Origin: Planococcus sp. ISL-110
Lineage (GTDB): Bacteria > Bacillota > Bacilli > Bacillales_A > Planococcaceae
Direction of reading: 5' to 3'
Assembly: GCF_018613575.1 (NCBI RefSeq)
Contig: NZ_JAGGPX010000009.1
Location: forward strand, 1 to 64,000
DNA: 64,000 nt
Shown here: one piece after another, positions 1 through 8,631 of the stretch
Layout of the letters: each line of letters starts with the position of its first letter
Position numbering within the stretch: position 1 is the stretch's first letter
Translations under genes and position numbers: made by a program
The notes under the pieces: generated by a model
Databases searched by the model: none
Told to the model about the DNA's origin: nothing
Seen by the model: only the letters and a program-made list of their open reading frames with translations

Positions 1-110
1 CAGAGTTATGAAATTGATTCATTATCTGTAAATTACAAATAATAAAGAGAAATACCCAAGTAAAATGCTTTCCCCTTTTAAACAATGCCTCTTGTTAACC
101 AATTGAAAAT

Positions 111-146
111 AAAAAAACGTCCCTGAAATTTCAGGAACGTTTTCTA
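111..146 (-). terminator. Intrinsic terminator of rlmN
   Basis: Inverted repeat ACGTTCCTGAAA/TTTCAGGGACGT followed by a T-run when read on the minus strand, six bases after the rlmN stop codon. The first 110 bases of the window hold no gene that I can support. Confidence 0.85.
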
Positions 147-151
147 AATCA

Positions 152-1225
152 TTAAACTGTTGCCACTTTTTTCTCTTTTTTGATTTGCTTGCTTCGCAAT
201 TGTCCGCAAGCTGCATCGATGTCGGCGCCCTGCTCATGGCGTACTCCGCAGTTGATGCCTTTCTTTTTCAAAGCATCGTAGAAAGCAGTGATTGCTTCTG
301 GGGTGCTCTGCTGATACTGATCATGCTCATCAACCGAGTTGTACGGAATCAGGTTGACGTATGATAAATGGCGCTTGTCTTCCAGCAGTTTCGCCAATTG
401 GTTCGCTTCTTCGACATGGTCGTTAACATCGCGCAACAATATATACTCAAAAGTGATGCGGCGGTTCGATTTCTCCAAATAATAATCGATGGACGCCATC
501 AGTTTTTCGATGGGATAAGCTTTGTTGATTTTCATGATGCGTGTACGCAATTCATTGGTTGGTGCATGAATCGAAATTGCCAGATTCACCTGCAAGCCCT
601 CGTCTGCGTAGTCATAGATTTTCGGTACGATACCACTAGTCGATACTGTAATATGGCGAGCTCCGATAGCCAATCCTTTTTGCGAGTTGACGATGTTCAG
701 GAAGCCCATCAAGTTCGCGTAGTTATCGAATGGTTCACCGATACCCATTACAACGATATGGCTGACACGCTCTTCTTTTTGCTGTGTGTCAAAATGCGCT
801 TGTACTTGCATGATCTGTTCAACAATTTCGCCCGCGTTTAAATCACGGCTCTTTTTCAAGAGTCCGCTTGCACAGAAACTGCAGCCGATGTTACAGCCGA
901 CCTGCGTCGTTACACAGACGGAATTTCCATATTTAAAGCGCATCAGTACGGTTTCAATCAAGTTGCCATCCTGCATTTCGAAAAGGAACTTGATCGTTCC
1001 GTCCGCTGATTCCTGTTTAACCGTTTCTTTCAATGTCTGGATTGCAAAGTTGTCTTCAAGCAACTGGATGCAGTCTTTCGAAAGATTGTTCATTTCTGCG
1101 AATTCCGTGACGCGTTTAATATACAACCAGTCCCATACCTGTTCAGCACGGTACTTTTTCTGGCCGTTTTCTAAAAACCATTCTTTTAACTGATCTATCG
1201 TTAATCCATAGATGGAATTTTTCAT
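152..1225 (-). CDS. rlmN: 23S rRNA (adenine2503-C2)/tRNA (adenine37-C2)-methyltransferase RlmN
   Basis: Cytoplasmic radical-SAM enzyme that methylates C2 of A2503 in 23S rRNA and, in many bacteria, A37 of some tRNAs. The 357-aa length is typical. The radical-SAM cluster motif CNIGCSFC puts the three iron-sulfur cysteines at residues 111, 115 and 118. A C-terminal cysteine in the [10 protein letters not shown] segment fits the methyl-carrying or resolving cysteine of the family, and the SAM-binding GIGEP motif is near residue 160. The ATG start follows GAGGG at 7-nt spacing. It stands alone, is divergent from the VOC gene, and has its own terminator. RlmN rather than Cfr is favoured by the chromosomal context and length. 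Confidence 0.96.
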   Translation of the reverse strand: MKNSIYGLTIDQLKEWFLENGQKKYRAEQVWDWLYIKRVTEFAEMNNLSKDCIQLLEDNFAIQTLKETVKQESADGTIKFLFEMQDGNLIETVLMRFKYGNSVCVTTQVGCNIGCSFCASGLLKKSRDLNAGEIVEQIMQVQAHFDTQQKEERVSHIVVMGIGEPFDNYANLMGFLNIVNSQKGLAIGARHITVSTSGIVPKIYDYADEGLQVNLAISIHAPTNELRTRIMKINKAYPIEKLMASIDYYLEKSNRRITFEYILLRDVNDHVEEANQLAKLLEDKRHLSYVNLIPYNSVDEHDQYQQSTPEAITAFYDALKKKGINCGVRHEQGADIDAACGQLRSKQIKKEKKVATV

Positions 1226-1381
1226 TTTAGAACCCTCATTTCAAATTTCACAATTGCTTATTATAATACTAAAAATATCGCTTGACAACAACTATTTTTG
1301 TTTAGACAGAAAAATCTGACTTGAACACTTGCTTATTTTCTTATCCCTAAGGGTACAGAATGATAGAAAGGAGTTGGTGTT

Positions 1382-1852
1382 ATGAGCGCAATTACACATG
1401 TAGGACTGGCAGTTCCTGACTTGGAAAAAGCAATTGAGTGGTATAGAAAAGTATTAGGCTTCTACATTCTGGCTGGTCCATTCGACTTTGATGCAGCGGA
1501 TGAAAATCCGGAAGCGATGACATTGAACCTGCAAGGGGATGATCTGAAAAAAATGCGCAATGTTCATTTGATGTCTTTAAGCGGTGTCGGCATCGAACTT
1601 TTTGAATTTCAGGACCCTACATATCATGCTGAACATTATGCACCCCATGCTGGATTCATGCATATTTGCCTGGTTGTTGAAGATCTGGTCGATACGATCG
1701 AAAAGGCTGTACAGCACGGCGGCAAACAGCGAAGCAAGATTTGGAACATCAATAAAGGCAAACCTCATTACCTGGTCTACACCGAGGACCCTTTTGGCCA
1801 TATTATTGAGTTGTACACACGCAGCACCTCTGAAATTTATGGAAATCAGTAA
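1382..1852 (+). CDS. VOC-superfamily protein (glyoxalase/dioxygenase fold)
   Basis: A 156-aa protein with two beta-alpha-beta-beta-beta halves of the vicinal-oxygen-chelate fold. The N-terminal half starts ITHVGLAVPDLEKAIEWYRKVLGF, and the C-terminal half ends in DPFGHIIELYT. Candidate metal ligands are His6, a glutamate in LFEFQD, the histidine of HAGFMHICL and the glutamate of IIELYT, as in lactoylglutathione lyase-like enzymes. The substrate cannot be told from sequence. The start follows AAAGGAG with good spacing. It is monocistronic, with a terminator about 150 bp downstream. Confidence 0.85.
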   Translation: MSAITHVGLAVPDLEKAIEWYRKVLGFYILAGPFDFDAADENPEAMTLNLQGDDLKKMRNVHLMSLSGVGIELFEFQDPTYHAEHYAPHAGFMHICLVVEDLVDTIEKAVQHGGKQRSKIWNINKGKPHYLVYTEDPFGHIIELYTRSTSEIYGNQ

Positions 1853-1877
1853 TTGAAAAAGTCTTCCCGCTTTTATT

Positions 1878-1935
1878 TCACTTCAAGCGGACGCGTTCCA
1901 CGGGCACGGCTTCTGTCGCCGCCTTCTGCTGCTTT
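1878..1935. repeat. Fragment of a dispersed 'GCGGACGC-TTCC-CGGG' repeat
   Basis: Non-coding stretch with the word GCGGACGCGTTCCACGGG followed by a pyrimidine-rich GCCGCCTTC segment. A related, longer copy lies at 50948-51065. From memory, repeats of this kind are common between genes in Bacillales, but I did not test this. Confidence 0.4.
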
Positions 1936-2002
1936 CAAGGAATGGAGTGTTCATTAAGCTTTGGAAAACCAGGGTTTGTTAGAGATTTCTTGACAGCTCG
2001 GA

Positions 2003-2040
2003 AAAAACCCAGGCCACCTTTTCAGGTGGCCTGGGTTTTT
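2003..2040 (+). terminator. Strong intrinsic terminator
   Basis: Near-perfect hairpin AAAACCCAGGCCACCT/AGGTGGCCTGGGTTTT with A-run before and T-run after, so it can stop transcription from either side. It ends the VOC transcript. Confidence 0.85.
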
Positions 2041-2050
2041 AAATTTATAT

Positions 2051-2317
2051 AGCGCTTCCGCTTTTCTTATCGTCCAGACTCTAGCTGCCAGATTCTAGGG
2101 TCATAAGCTACTCTAGCTATGCGGCTAAAAAAACGCCGCTTCGCCAGATCGTCTTATGCCCGTCGGAGCTGTGCGGCCGTTTCCGCTTTTCTTATTGTCC
2201 AGACTTCAGCGCCCAGCTCTTCGGGTCATAAGCCAACCCAGCTGTGTGGCTGCAAACACGCCACTTCGCTAGTCTGTCTTATGCCCGTCGGAGCTGTGCG
2301 GCCGTTTCCGCTTTTCT
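2051..2317. repeat. Two tandem copies of a 124/125-bp structured repeat
   Basis: The word GTCCAGACT recurs at 2072 and 2197, a period of 125 bp. Each unit carries GGGTCATAAGC...CTTATGCCCGTCGGAGCTGTGCGG and an inner hairpin, GCGGC/GCCGC in unit 1 and GTGGC/GCCAC in unit 2. Related units form the array at 4114-4622. The array abuts the stop codon of the CoA-transferase gene. Confidence 0.85.
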
Positions 2318-3832
2318 TTAGATCAATTGTTCTTTTTTCTGAAGCATCGTGCCGTTTTTAGCTAAATCTGCATGCCATGAGAAAGCTTTTTCTAGAACAT
2401 GCGGGGTTTGTCCGCCGCGCGTCAAGGCTTCATCATAATACTCACGCAATTGCGCACGGTACAATGGATGGACACAGTTTGCCAGGATGACTTCCACGCG
2501 TTCACGCGGAGCCAATCCGCGAAGATCTGCATAGCCCTGCTCTGTTACGACTACATCAACATCGTGTTCCGTGTGATCCACATGTGATACAAACGGCACT
2601 ACACTTGAAATATTTCCGTTTTTGGCAATTGATTTTGTTACAAAAATCGCCAAGCGTGCGTTTCGTGCGAAATCGCCTGAACCGCCGATGCCGTTCATCA
2701 TTTTAGTTCCTGAAACATGTGTCGAGTTGACGTTACCATACATATCGAACTCCAAAGCCGTATTGATCGAAATCAATCCGAGTCGGCGGATAATTTCCGG
2801 ATGATTGGAAATTTCCTGTGGGCGCATAATAATCTTGTTGCGGTAATTTTCAAATTCGCCGAAGACCTGTTTCATTTTCGGTTCAGATAATGTAATAGAG
2901 CAGCAAGAGGCGAAGCTCACTTTCCCTGCATCGATTAAATCAAAGACAGAGTCCTGTAGGACCTCCGAATACACCTGTAAATCTTCGAATTCCGAATCGA
3001 CCATGCCATGCAAAACAGCATTTGCAACAGAACCGATGCCTGATTGCAAAGGTGCCAATTTCTCTGTCAATCGGCCCTCGCGGATTTCAGAACGCAAGAA
3101 TTCAAGCAAATGGTCTGCCATGATTTTTGTTTCTTCGTCCGGTGGTACGATATTTGAAGGTGAGTCCAATTGTTCGGTGAAAACAATGCCTCTGACTTTT
3201 TCCATGTCGATTGGAATTCCGACAGTGCCGATACGCTGATCGACAGCTGTCAATGGAATCGGTGAACGCTCGCCTTGTTTCCCAGTATCATAGATGTCAT
3301 GCAAGCCTTCAAATAATTCAGGCTGCGCCATATTAATTTCTATAATGATGTTCTTCGCGTGCTTCGCAAACACAGCATTGTTCCCGACAGAAGTTGTCGG
3401 AATGATCATGCCGTCTTCCGTAATCGATAAAGCTTCTAAAATTGCAAAATCTATCGTTTCTGTGACTCCTGTACGAATCCATTCTGCCGTATGCGACAGA
3501 TGATGATCCACGAACAGCATTTCACCGTCATTGATTTTTTTGCGCATTGCCGGTTCTGCCTGGAATGGCAAACGCTTGTTGACGATTCCCGCTTCCGCGA
3601 ACAATCGATCGATGTCTGAGCCTAAAGAAGCCCCTGTGAAGACATTGACCTTAAAGCTTTCATTTTCCGCACGCTTGACTAATGCCAAAGGAACCGCTTT
3701 CACGTCTCCAGCACGTGTAAATCCACTAAGTCCAAGTGTCATGCCATCCTGTATCCATGAAGCCGCTTCCTCTGGCGTGGTCACCCGGTCCTGCAACTGT
3801 TTTGCTTTAATGCGTTCAAGTTTTTTTTCCAT
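2318..3832 (-). CDS. Acetyl-CoA hydrolase / succinyl-CoA:acetate CoA-transferase family protein (copy 1)
   Basis: About 504 aa, the full length of the Cat1/AarC-type family that moves CoA between acetate, succinate and related acids in the cytoplasm. The N-terminal half has GFTRAGDVKAVP and FTGASLGSD. The C-terminal half has YSEVLQD near residue 295, which I take to hold the acyl-accepting glutamate, and the glycine-rich GGSGDFARNA and GYADLRGLAPRER motifs. I chose the ATG at 3832 over the upstream GTG at 3841, because the latter nearly touches the GGAAG Shine-Dalgarno. A close paralogue lies at 5365-6867, with a LytTR regulator between them. Whether it works as a hydrolase or a transferase, and on which acid, cannot be read from the sequence. 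Confidence 0.9.
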   Translation of the reverse strand: MEKKLERIKAKQLQDRVTTPEEAASWIQDGMTLGLSGFTRAGDVKAVPLALVKRAENESFKVNVFTGASLGSDIDRLFAEAGIVNKRLPFQAEPAMRKKINDGEMLFVDHHLSHTAEWIRTGVTETIDFAILEALSITEDGMIIPTTSVGNNAVFAKHAKNIIIEINMAQPELFEGLHDIYDTGKQGERSPIPLTAVDQRIGTVGIPIDMEKVRGIVFTEQLDSPSNIVPPDEETKIMADHLLEFLRSEIREGRLTEKLAPLQSGIGSVANAVLHGMVDSEFEDLQVYSEVLQDSVFDLIDAGKVSFASCCSITLSEPKMKQVFGEFENYRNKIIMRPQEISNHPEIIRRLGLISINTALEFDMYGNVNSTHVSGTKMMNGIGGSGDFARNARLAIFVTKSIAKNGNISSVVPFVSHVDHTEHDVDVVVTEQGYADLRGLAPRERVEVILANCVHPLYRAQLREYYDEALTRGGQTPHVLEKAFSWHADLAKNGTMLQKKEQLI

Positions 3833-4113
3833 TCTTATCACTCTCTTCCGAAGTTAGTTTAGTAGTTCTTCTTTATTAATAAAGCGTTTTCATGAACGGT
3901 CGCTCGATAAAAAATCGCGTTTCACTTAAAAAAGGTAGAACTATTCATCATCTATCATCTTTTAATTATTAGATAATTTTAACTTATCCTGTTTCGGAAT
4001 TGAGATTTTCAGAGTGGAAAAGAGTTAATTCCTGCGAAGCAGAGAAAAGGCTGTTTAAAGCAGCATTTTTATAACGAAAAAGTACTGTTTTCAGCGCTTT
4101 TCGGAGTTGGATG

Positions 4114-4622
4114 GCCGCTTTTCCTTTTTTTGTCTAGACTCCGGTGCCCAGATTCTAGGGTCATAAGCCAACCCAGCGGCGTGGCAAAAAACGCCACTCT
4201 GCCGGTCTGTCTTATGCCCGTCGAATCTACATGGGCCCCTTCGCTTTTCCTTTTTGTCCAGGCTCCGGTGCCCAGATGCTAGGGTCATAAGCCAACCCAG
4301 CGGCGTGGCAAAAAACGCCACTTTGCCGGTCTGTCTTATGCCCGTCGAATCTACACGGGCCCCTTCGCTTTTCTTTTTTGTCCAGGCTCCGGTGCCCAGA
4401 TGCTAGGGTCATAAGCCAACCCAGCGGCGTGGCAAAAAACGCCACTCTGCCGGTCTGTCTTATGCCCGTCGAATCTACACGGGCCCCTTCGCTTTTCCTT
4501 TTTGTCCAGGCTCCGGTGCCCAGATTCTCGGGGTCATAAGCCACTCCGGCTGTGCGGCACAGAACGCCGCTTCGCCAGTGCGTCTTATGCCCGTCGAATC
4601 TACACGGGCCCCTTCGCTTTTC
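4114..4622. repeat. Four tandem copies of the 124-bp structured repeat
   Basis: GTCTAG/GTCCAG start words occur at 4132, 4256, 4380 and 4504, exactly 124 bp apart. Each unit can fold into a rod: GCCC/GGGC, AGATTC/GAATCT (or AGAT/ATCT), GGGTCATAAG/CTTATGCCC and an inner GTGGC/GCCAC. In the last unit the inner stem becomes GCGGC/GCCGC, so the pairing is kept. The array runs up to the LytTR stop codon. An apparent minus-strand reading frame across it is an artefact of the repeat. Bases 3842-4113 hold the CoA-transferase upstream region and nothing else that I recognise. Confidence 0.9.
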
Positions 4623-5267
4623 CTAGAACCCTAAGAGTTTTCTGAAGTAGCTGGAATAGGATTGGCTGACGGGGATCTGTTCCCCATTATTCATTGCCAG
4701 CACAAATGTGGAATGCGTATCCGGATAAATTTCTTCTATATGATGGACGTTGACGATGAATGAACGATGGCAACGGATAAACGATTCACGAGGCAATAGG
4801 AATTCGAATTCCTGAAGGGAGTTTTTATTGGTGCCCGAATAGCCTCCCGCATGAACATGGGTTTTGCGGTCTTTCACTTCCAAGTACTTAACTTCTGTGA
4901 ACGGAATCGGTTTCCAGCCATCCGAACTTTTCACGGTCACTACCGACTTGCCTTCAGTAAATGCAGGATAGATGGCCATGACACAGCCTTGCAGCTTGCC
5001 GTCGTGGTCAAACGGCACCGCCATTCCATGGTACGGTACGCCAAAAAGCTCCCGATTGATGAATTCGGATGTTTTCTGATTTGCTGTCAATGCTTTGTGG
5101 GCAATGGTCCCCGGTTTTACCGGATCCCCGGCTTTTATCTTTAAATCCACACGTTTGCTTGGACGGTAGTAAATATATTCTTTTGTGTTTGTCACAGCAA
5201 TCGAAATTTCATCAGAGAATAGTTCCCCCATGACATTCAATAGTGAACCCAGTGTAAAACTCTCCAT
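4623..5267 (-). CDS. LytTR-family DNA-binding regulator
   Basis: A 214-aa protein. The C-terminal ~100 residues are a LytTR DNA-binding domain with the hallmark ESFIRCHRSFIVNVHHI and the end motif IPVSQSYSSYFRKLLG. The N-terminal ~110 residues look like a small PAS/GAF-like sensor (HGMAVPFDHDGKLQGCVMAIYP) instead of a response-regulator receiver domain, so no partner kinase is implied. The start at 5267 is set by CAGGAGGG seven bases upstream; the frame is open a further eight codons. It lies between two paralogous CoA-transferase genes on the same strand, so it is a good candidate for their regulator. The ligand is unknown. Confidence 0.85.
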   Translation of the reverse strand: MESFTLGSLLNVMGELFSDEISIAVTNTKEYIYYRPSKRVDLKIKAGDPVKPGTIAHKALTANQKTSEFINRELFGVPYHGMAVPFDHDGKLQGCVMAIYPAFTEGKSVVTVKSSDGWKPIPFTEVKYLEVKDRKTHVHAGGYSGTNKNSLQEFEFLLPRESFIRCHRSFIVNVHHIEEIYPDTHSTFVLAMNNGEQIPVSQSYSSYFRKLLGF

Positions 5268-5319
5268 AATAACCCTCCTGTTCAAGCTCAATATTTTGAT
5301 TATACATGAAAAGCTTTTC

Positions 5320-5357
5320 TTCCATTAGAAAAACCAGCCCTCTAAAAAGACCGGTTT
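5320..5357 (-). terminator. Terminator downstream of CoA-transferase copy 2
   Basis: On the minus strand AAAACCGGTC...GGCTGGTTTTTC forms an imperfect hairpin with a T-run, eight bases past the stop codon. Confidence 0.6.
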
Positions 5358-5364
5358 TGGAATT

Positions 5365-6867
5365 TCATTCGGATAACAGCATTGTACCCTTATTCGCCAA
5401 ATTGGCATGCCAGGAAAAAGCTTTTTCCAGCACGTGTGGCGTCTGCCCACCCAGCAGCAGCGCTTCCTCGTAATACGCGCGCATTTGCTCCCGGTACATC
5501 GGATGGACACAGCGCTCGATAATTAGTGGAACCCGTTCACGCGGAGCCAGTCCGCGCAAATCCGCGTACCCCTGTTCGGTTACCACCACATCGACATCGT
5601 GCTCGGTATGATCCACATGCGTGGCGAACGGTACAACGCTCGATATGATGCCGCCTTTAGCAATCGATTTGGTGACAAATATTGACAATCGGGCGTTGCG
5701 GGCAAAATCGCCTGAGCCGCCAATTCCATTCATCATTTTGGTGCCAGACACATGGGTCGAATTCACATTGCCATAAATGTCGAATTCCAATGCGGTATTG
5801 ATGGAAATCAGACCGAGGCGCCGAATCAGGCCCGGATGATTCGTAATTTCCTGCGGCCTCAAAATGATTTTATCGCGATAGGCTCCAAAGTTTCCAAATA
5901 CCTGTTTCATTTTTTCCTGAGACAAGGTGATGGACGAAGCGGAAGCGAATTTCACCTTGCCTGCATCAATCAAATCAAAAGCGGCATCCTGTAGAACTTC
6001 CGAATACATTTCCAAGTTATCGAACTCCGAATCGATCAAGCCATGAAGAACTGTATTCGCCACCGAACCGATTCCCGATTGCAAAGGAGCAAGGCGATTG
6101 GTCAAGCGCCCTGACTCTACTTCCGAACGCAAGAAGTCAAGCAGATGCTGAGCCATCACTTCGGTTTCTTGATCCGACTGCAGAATAGTGGAAGGAGAAT
6201 CTTGTTGTGCAGTAAAGACGATGCCTCGGACCTTTTCAAAATCAACTGGTATCCCAATTGTTCCAATGCGGTCATCGACACGGGTCAGCGGAATCGGTGA
6301 GCGCTGCCCCTGCATTCCGGGCTCGTAAATATCATGAACCCCTTTAAATAGTTCCGGCTGCGAAAGATTGATTTCGACGATGACATTTTTGGCATGTTTG
6401 ACGAAAACCGAGGAATTCCCGACCGAAGTCGTTGGGATGATCATGCCATCTTCTGTAATCTCCAAAGCCTCAATCACAGCAAAATCGATTGGCTCAATGA
6501 CCCCTGCCCGGATCCATTCAGCAGTTTGGGACAAATGGTGGTCAACGTAAAGCATATCGCCGTTGTTTATTTTTTTTCGCATAGCCGGGTCTGCCTGAAA
6601 CGGCAAACGCTTATGGATGATGCCCGCTTCCGCCATTAATTTATCCACGTCTGAGCCTAAAGAAGCCCCAGTAAAGACATTCACTTTAAACTGTTCTGTT
6701 TCTGCACGGCGAACCAATGCATACGGTACGGCTTTGGCATCTCCTGCACGTGTAAATCCACTTAACCCAAGTGTCATGCCATCTCTGATCCAAGACGCTG
6801 CCTCATCAGCAGAGACGACCCGATTCTGTAATTCAATGGCTTTGATACGCTGAAGTTTATTGCTCAA
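5365..6867 (-). CDS. Acetyl-CoA hydrolase / succinyl-CoA:acetate CoA-transferase family protein (copy 2)
   Basis: About 500 aa, collinear and very similar to the protein at 2318-3832 (same GFTRAGDAKAVP, FTGASLGSD, YSEVLQD and GGSGDFARNA motifs). The TTG at 6867 is preferred as start: it has AAAGGTG at suitable spacing, and its NKLQRIKA continuation aligns with the start of copy 1. The GTG at 6876 nearly overlaps the ribosome binding site. The gene lies upstream of the LytTR gene on the same strand, with a terminator-like hairpin between. Keeping two full-length copies 1.5 kb apart suggests a tandem duplication later split by a regulator and repeats, or differing acid specificity. Confidence 0.9.
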   Translation of the reverse strand: MSNKLQRIKAIELQNRVVSADEAASWIRDGMTLGLSGFTRAGDAKAVPYALVRRAETEQFKVNVFTGASLGSDVDKLMAEAGIIHKRLPFQADPAMRKKINNGDMLYVDHHLSQTAEWIRAGVIEPIDFAVIEALEITEDGMIIPTTSVGNSSVFVKHAKNVIVEINLSQPELFKGVHDIYEPGMQGQRSPIPLTRVDDRIGTIGIPVDFEKVRGIVFTAQQDSPSTILQSDQETEVMAQHLLDFLRSEVESGRLTNRLAPLQSGIGSVANTVLHGLIDSEFDNLEMYSEVLQDAAFDLIDAGKVKFASASSITLSQEKMKQVFGNFGAYRDKIILRPQEITNHPGLIRRLGLISINTALEFDIYGNVNSTHVSGTKMMNGIGGSGDFARNARLSIFVTKSIAKGGIISSVVPFATHVDHTEHDVDVVVTEQGYADLRGLAPRERVPLIIERCVHPMYREQMRAYYEEALLLGGQTPHVLEKAFSWHANLANKGTMLLSE

Positions 6868-7285
6868 CTTTATCACCTTTCGGAGGCTTTAGTTTGTTTG
6901 CCTGTACATTTATTATACCTTATTTGCTGTCATTCAAATATAAACCAGGCTCTGGAATGGTGGATTTCATCAATTGCTTTTCACACCCCTGAAACAATAT
7001 GGAATAGATATTCCCTTGGCCAAAGCTTTTTTCTGGCAATCAAAAAAGGCTTTTCATTTATGGTAAAAATCCTTAGCCCAGTGCGTGCAGCGCCAAAGCG
7101 CTTGGACTTTTGGCGTCAGTGGCTGGAGCGAAATCCTCAGCTTAAAGCCTTATTTTCACAAGACCATAATTCGGAAAATATATCCAGACAGTTCCGTTGA
7201 CAGCAGGTAGCCGCTCAAATAATATAGAAAAGCTGAAGAAAATAAATTTGGATAAAACATTATAGAAGAATAGAGGATACCTGCC
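6868..7285 (+). promoter_or_regulatory. Intergenic region with a strong sigma-A promoter for the MFS gene
   Basis: About 420 bases without a credible gene. A near-consensus promoter is present: TTGACA at 7197-7202, 17-bp spacer, TAATAT at 7220-7225. This leaves a leader of roughly 55 nt before the MFS start. A plus-strand frame at 6898-7200 has no plausible start signal or family and is not called. Confidence 0.75.
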
Positions 7286-8485
7286 ATGTCTGCAGACCAA
7301 AAAAAGAAGATTTCCATCCTGATGATCAATATGTTCATCGCTATCGCAAGCTTCGGAATAGTCATTCCGATTCTGCCTTCCTATTTGGTATCGATTAACC
7401 AAAGCGGCATGGCCGCAGGCTTGATGATTGCGATTTTCGCCGCTGCCCAATTCATTTTCTCGCCAATCGCCGGAAAATGGGCAGATCAATACGGACGCCG
7501 AAAAATGATCATTTTGGGGTTACTCGGCTTAACCATCTCCATGTTCGTTTTTTACGCTTCTGACTCCATTTGGATTTTGTATTTATCGCGCGTCATCGGC
7601 GGAGTGGGGGCAGCTATGCTGATTCCGGCAATCTTTGCCTATATTGCGGACATTACGACCTTCGACCAGCGTGCAAAAGGAACCAGCCTGGTTTCAGCTG
7701 CTATGTCTCTTGGAATTGTCGTCGGGCCTGGAATCGGTGGCGTTTTAGCTGATTATGGATTGAAACTGCCTTTCCTCGTATCAGCACTGGTATCTTTAGG
7801 AGCAGTCCTTTTTTCCGTCATCTGGTTGAAAGAACACGATGTCACAGATGCCGATCCTGCATTGGCTGCCAAGTTAACGGATGAAGAATCCATGTTCACC
7901 AAGATTGGCCGTTCCACCAAAATGCCGTATTTCATTCCATTGATCATCACGCTCGTTATGAGCTTTGGCTTGCTGGCTTACGAATCAGTGGTGGGTCTAT
8001 ATTTGGACAATCAGTTTGACTCGACCGCAAAAGATATTGCCTTTATGATTACCGCAACGGGAGTCGTCAGTGTCATCGTCCAATTGTTTATCGTTGACCG
8101 GATTGTTCGCCGCTACGGAGAAGTTGCCATCCTGATTTCGTTTCTCGGTGTAGCAGCATTCGGCTTCCTGATGTCTTTGTTTGCAGGAAGCTATGCCATG
8201 TTCTTTGCCGTTTCGCTGGTGATTTTCCTGGCCACTTCCATTTTGCGCCCTGTCCTCAACACCTTGATTTCAAAAATGGCTGACGGTGAAGTCGGCTTTG
8301 CAATGGGCATGAACAATGCCTATATGAGCATTGGAAATGTAATCGGCCCTTTGCTTGCAGGCGTCCTTTACGATATCAATATTGTATACCCATTCATTTT
8401 GGGTCTGATCATGCTGATGATCACCATGTTTGTCACAGTAGCTTGGCGGCGTTCACGAACCGCAAAAGCTTTTGCAGCTGTATAA
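7286..8485 (+). CDS. MFS multidrug efflux transporter (NorA/Blt/Bmr type, DHA1)
   Basis: A 399-aa, 12-TM proton-driven exporter of the cytoplasmic membrane. MFS motif A (GKWADQYGRRK) is at residues 63-73, between TM2 and TM3. The antiporter motif C (SLGIVVGPGIGGVLADYG, TM5) marks an efflux pump. Length and motifs match the NorA/Bmr/Blt group, which expels fluoroquinolones, dyes and biocides; the actual substrate here is unknown. It is driven by the TTGACA/TAATAT promoter and ends with an intrinsic terminator. It lies upstream of a MerR-family gene, but separate promoter and terminator signals argue against a shared operon. Confidence 0.87.
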   Translation: MSADQKKKISILMINMFIAIASFGIVIPILPSYLVSINQSGMAAGLMIAIFAAAQFIFSPIAGKWADQYGRRKMIILGLLGLTISMFVFYASDSIWILYLSRVIGGVGAAMLIPAIFAYIADITTFDQRAKGTSLVSAAMSLGIVVGPGIGGVLADYGLKLPFLVSALVSLGAVLFSVIWLKEHDVTDADPALAAKLTDEESMFTKIGRSTKMPYFIPLIITLVMSFGLLAYESVVGLYLDNQFDSTAKDIAFMITATGVVSVIVQLFIVDRIVRRYGEVAILISFLGVAAFGFLMSLFAGSYAMFFAVSLVIFLATSILRPVLNTLISKMADGEVGFAMGMNNAYMSIGNVIGPLLAGVLYDINIVYPFILGLIMLMITMFVTVAWRRSRTAKAFAAV

Positions 8486-8496
8486 TGCCTAACGAC

Positions 8497-8527
8497 TAAC
8501 AGGTTCTTCCAGAATAGCCTGTTTTTC
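8497..8527 (+). terminator. Terminator of the MFS gene
   Basis: AACAGG...CCTGTT hairpin followed by TTTTC, 12 bases after the stop codon. Confidence 0.65.
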
Positions 8528-8557
8528 TTGTGCTTTTTATCGACCATTGGTTCCAGC

Positions 8558-8597
8558 TTTACGGGTTTGTTTATACGTTGTATAATATTTGTACAAC
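8558..8597 (+). promoter_or_regulatory. Promoter and probable auto-operator of the CarH-like gene
   Basis: The -35 is TTTACG (8558-8563), spacer 17, and the -10 a perfect TATAAT (8581-8586). An inverted repeat GTTGTA-N9-TACAAC spans 8577-8597, and its right half contains the 8-bp palindrome TTGTACAA. The dyad lies right over the -10, the expected place for a dark-state repressor. Confidence 0.65.
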
Positions 8598-8631
8598 AAA
8601 TACCATAAATCTATAGAATGAAGGTAATGCT

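Noticed and set aside
4227-4544. A 105-aa repetitive protein on the minus strand
   Set aside because: It follows the tandem 124-bp repeat only; the repeat period is not a multiple of three, there is no ribosome binding site, and the frame is a by-product of repeat sequence.
6898-7200. A 100-aa plus-strand gene
   Set aside because: No ribosome binding site, no recognisable domain, and it overlaps the promoter of the MFS gene.
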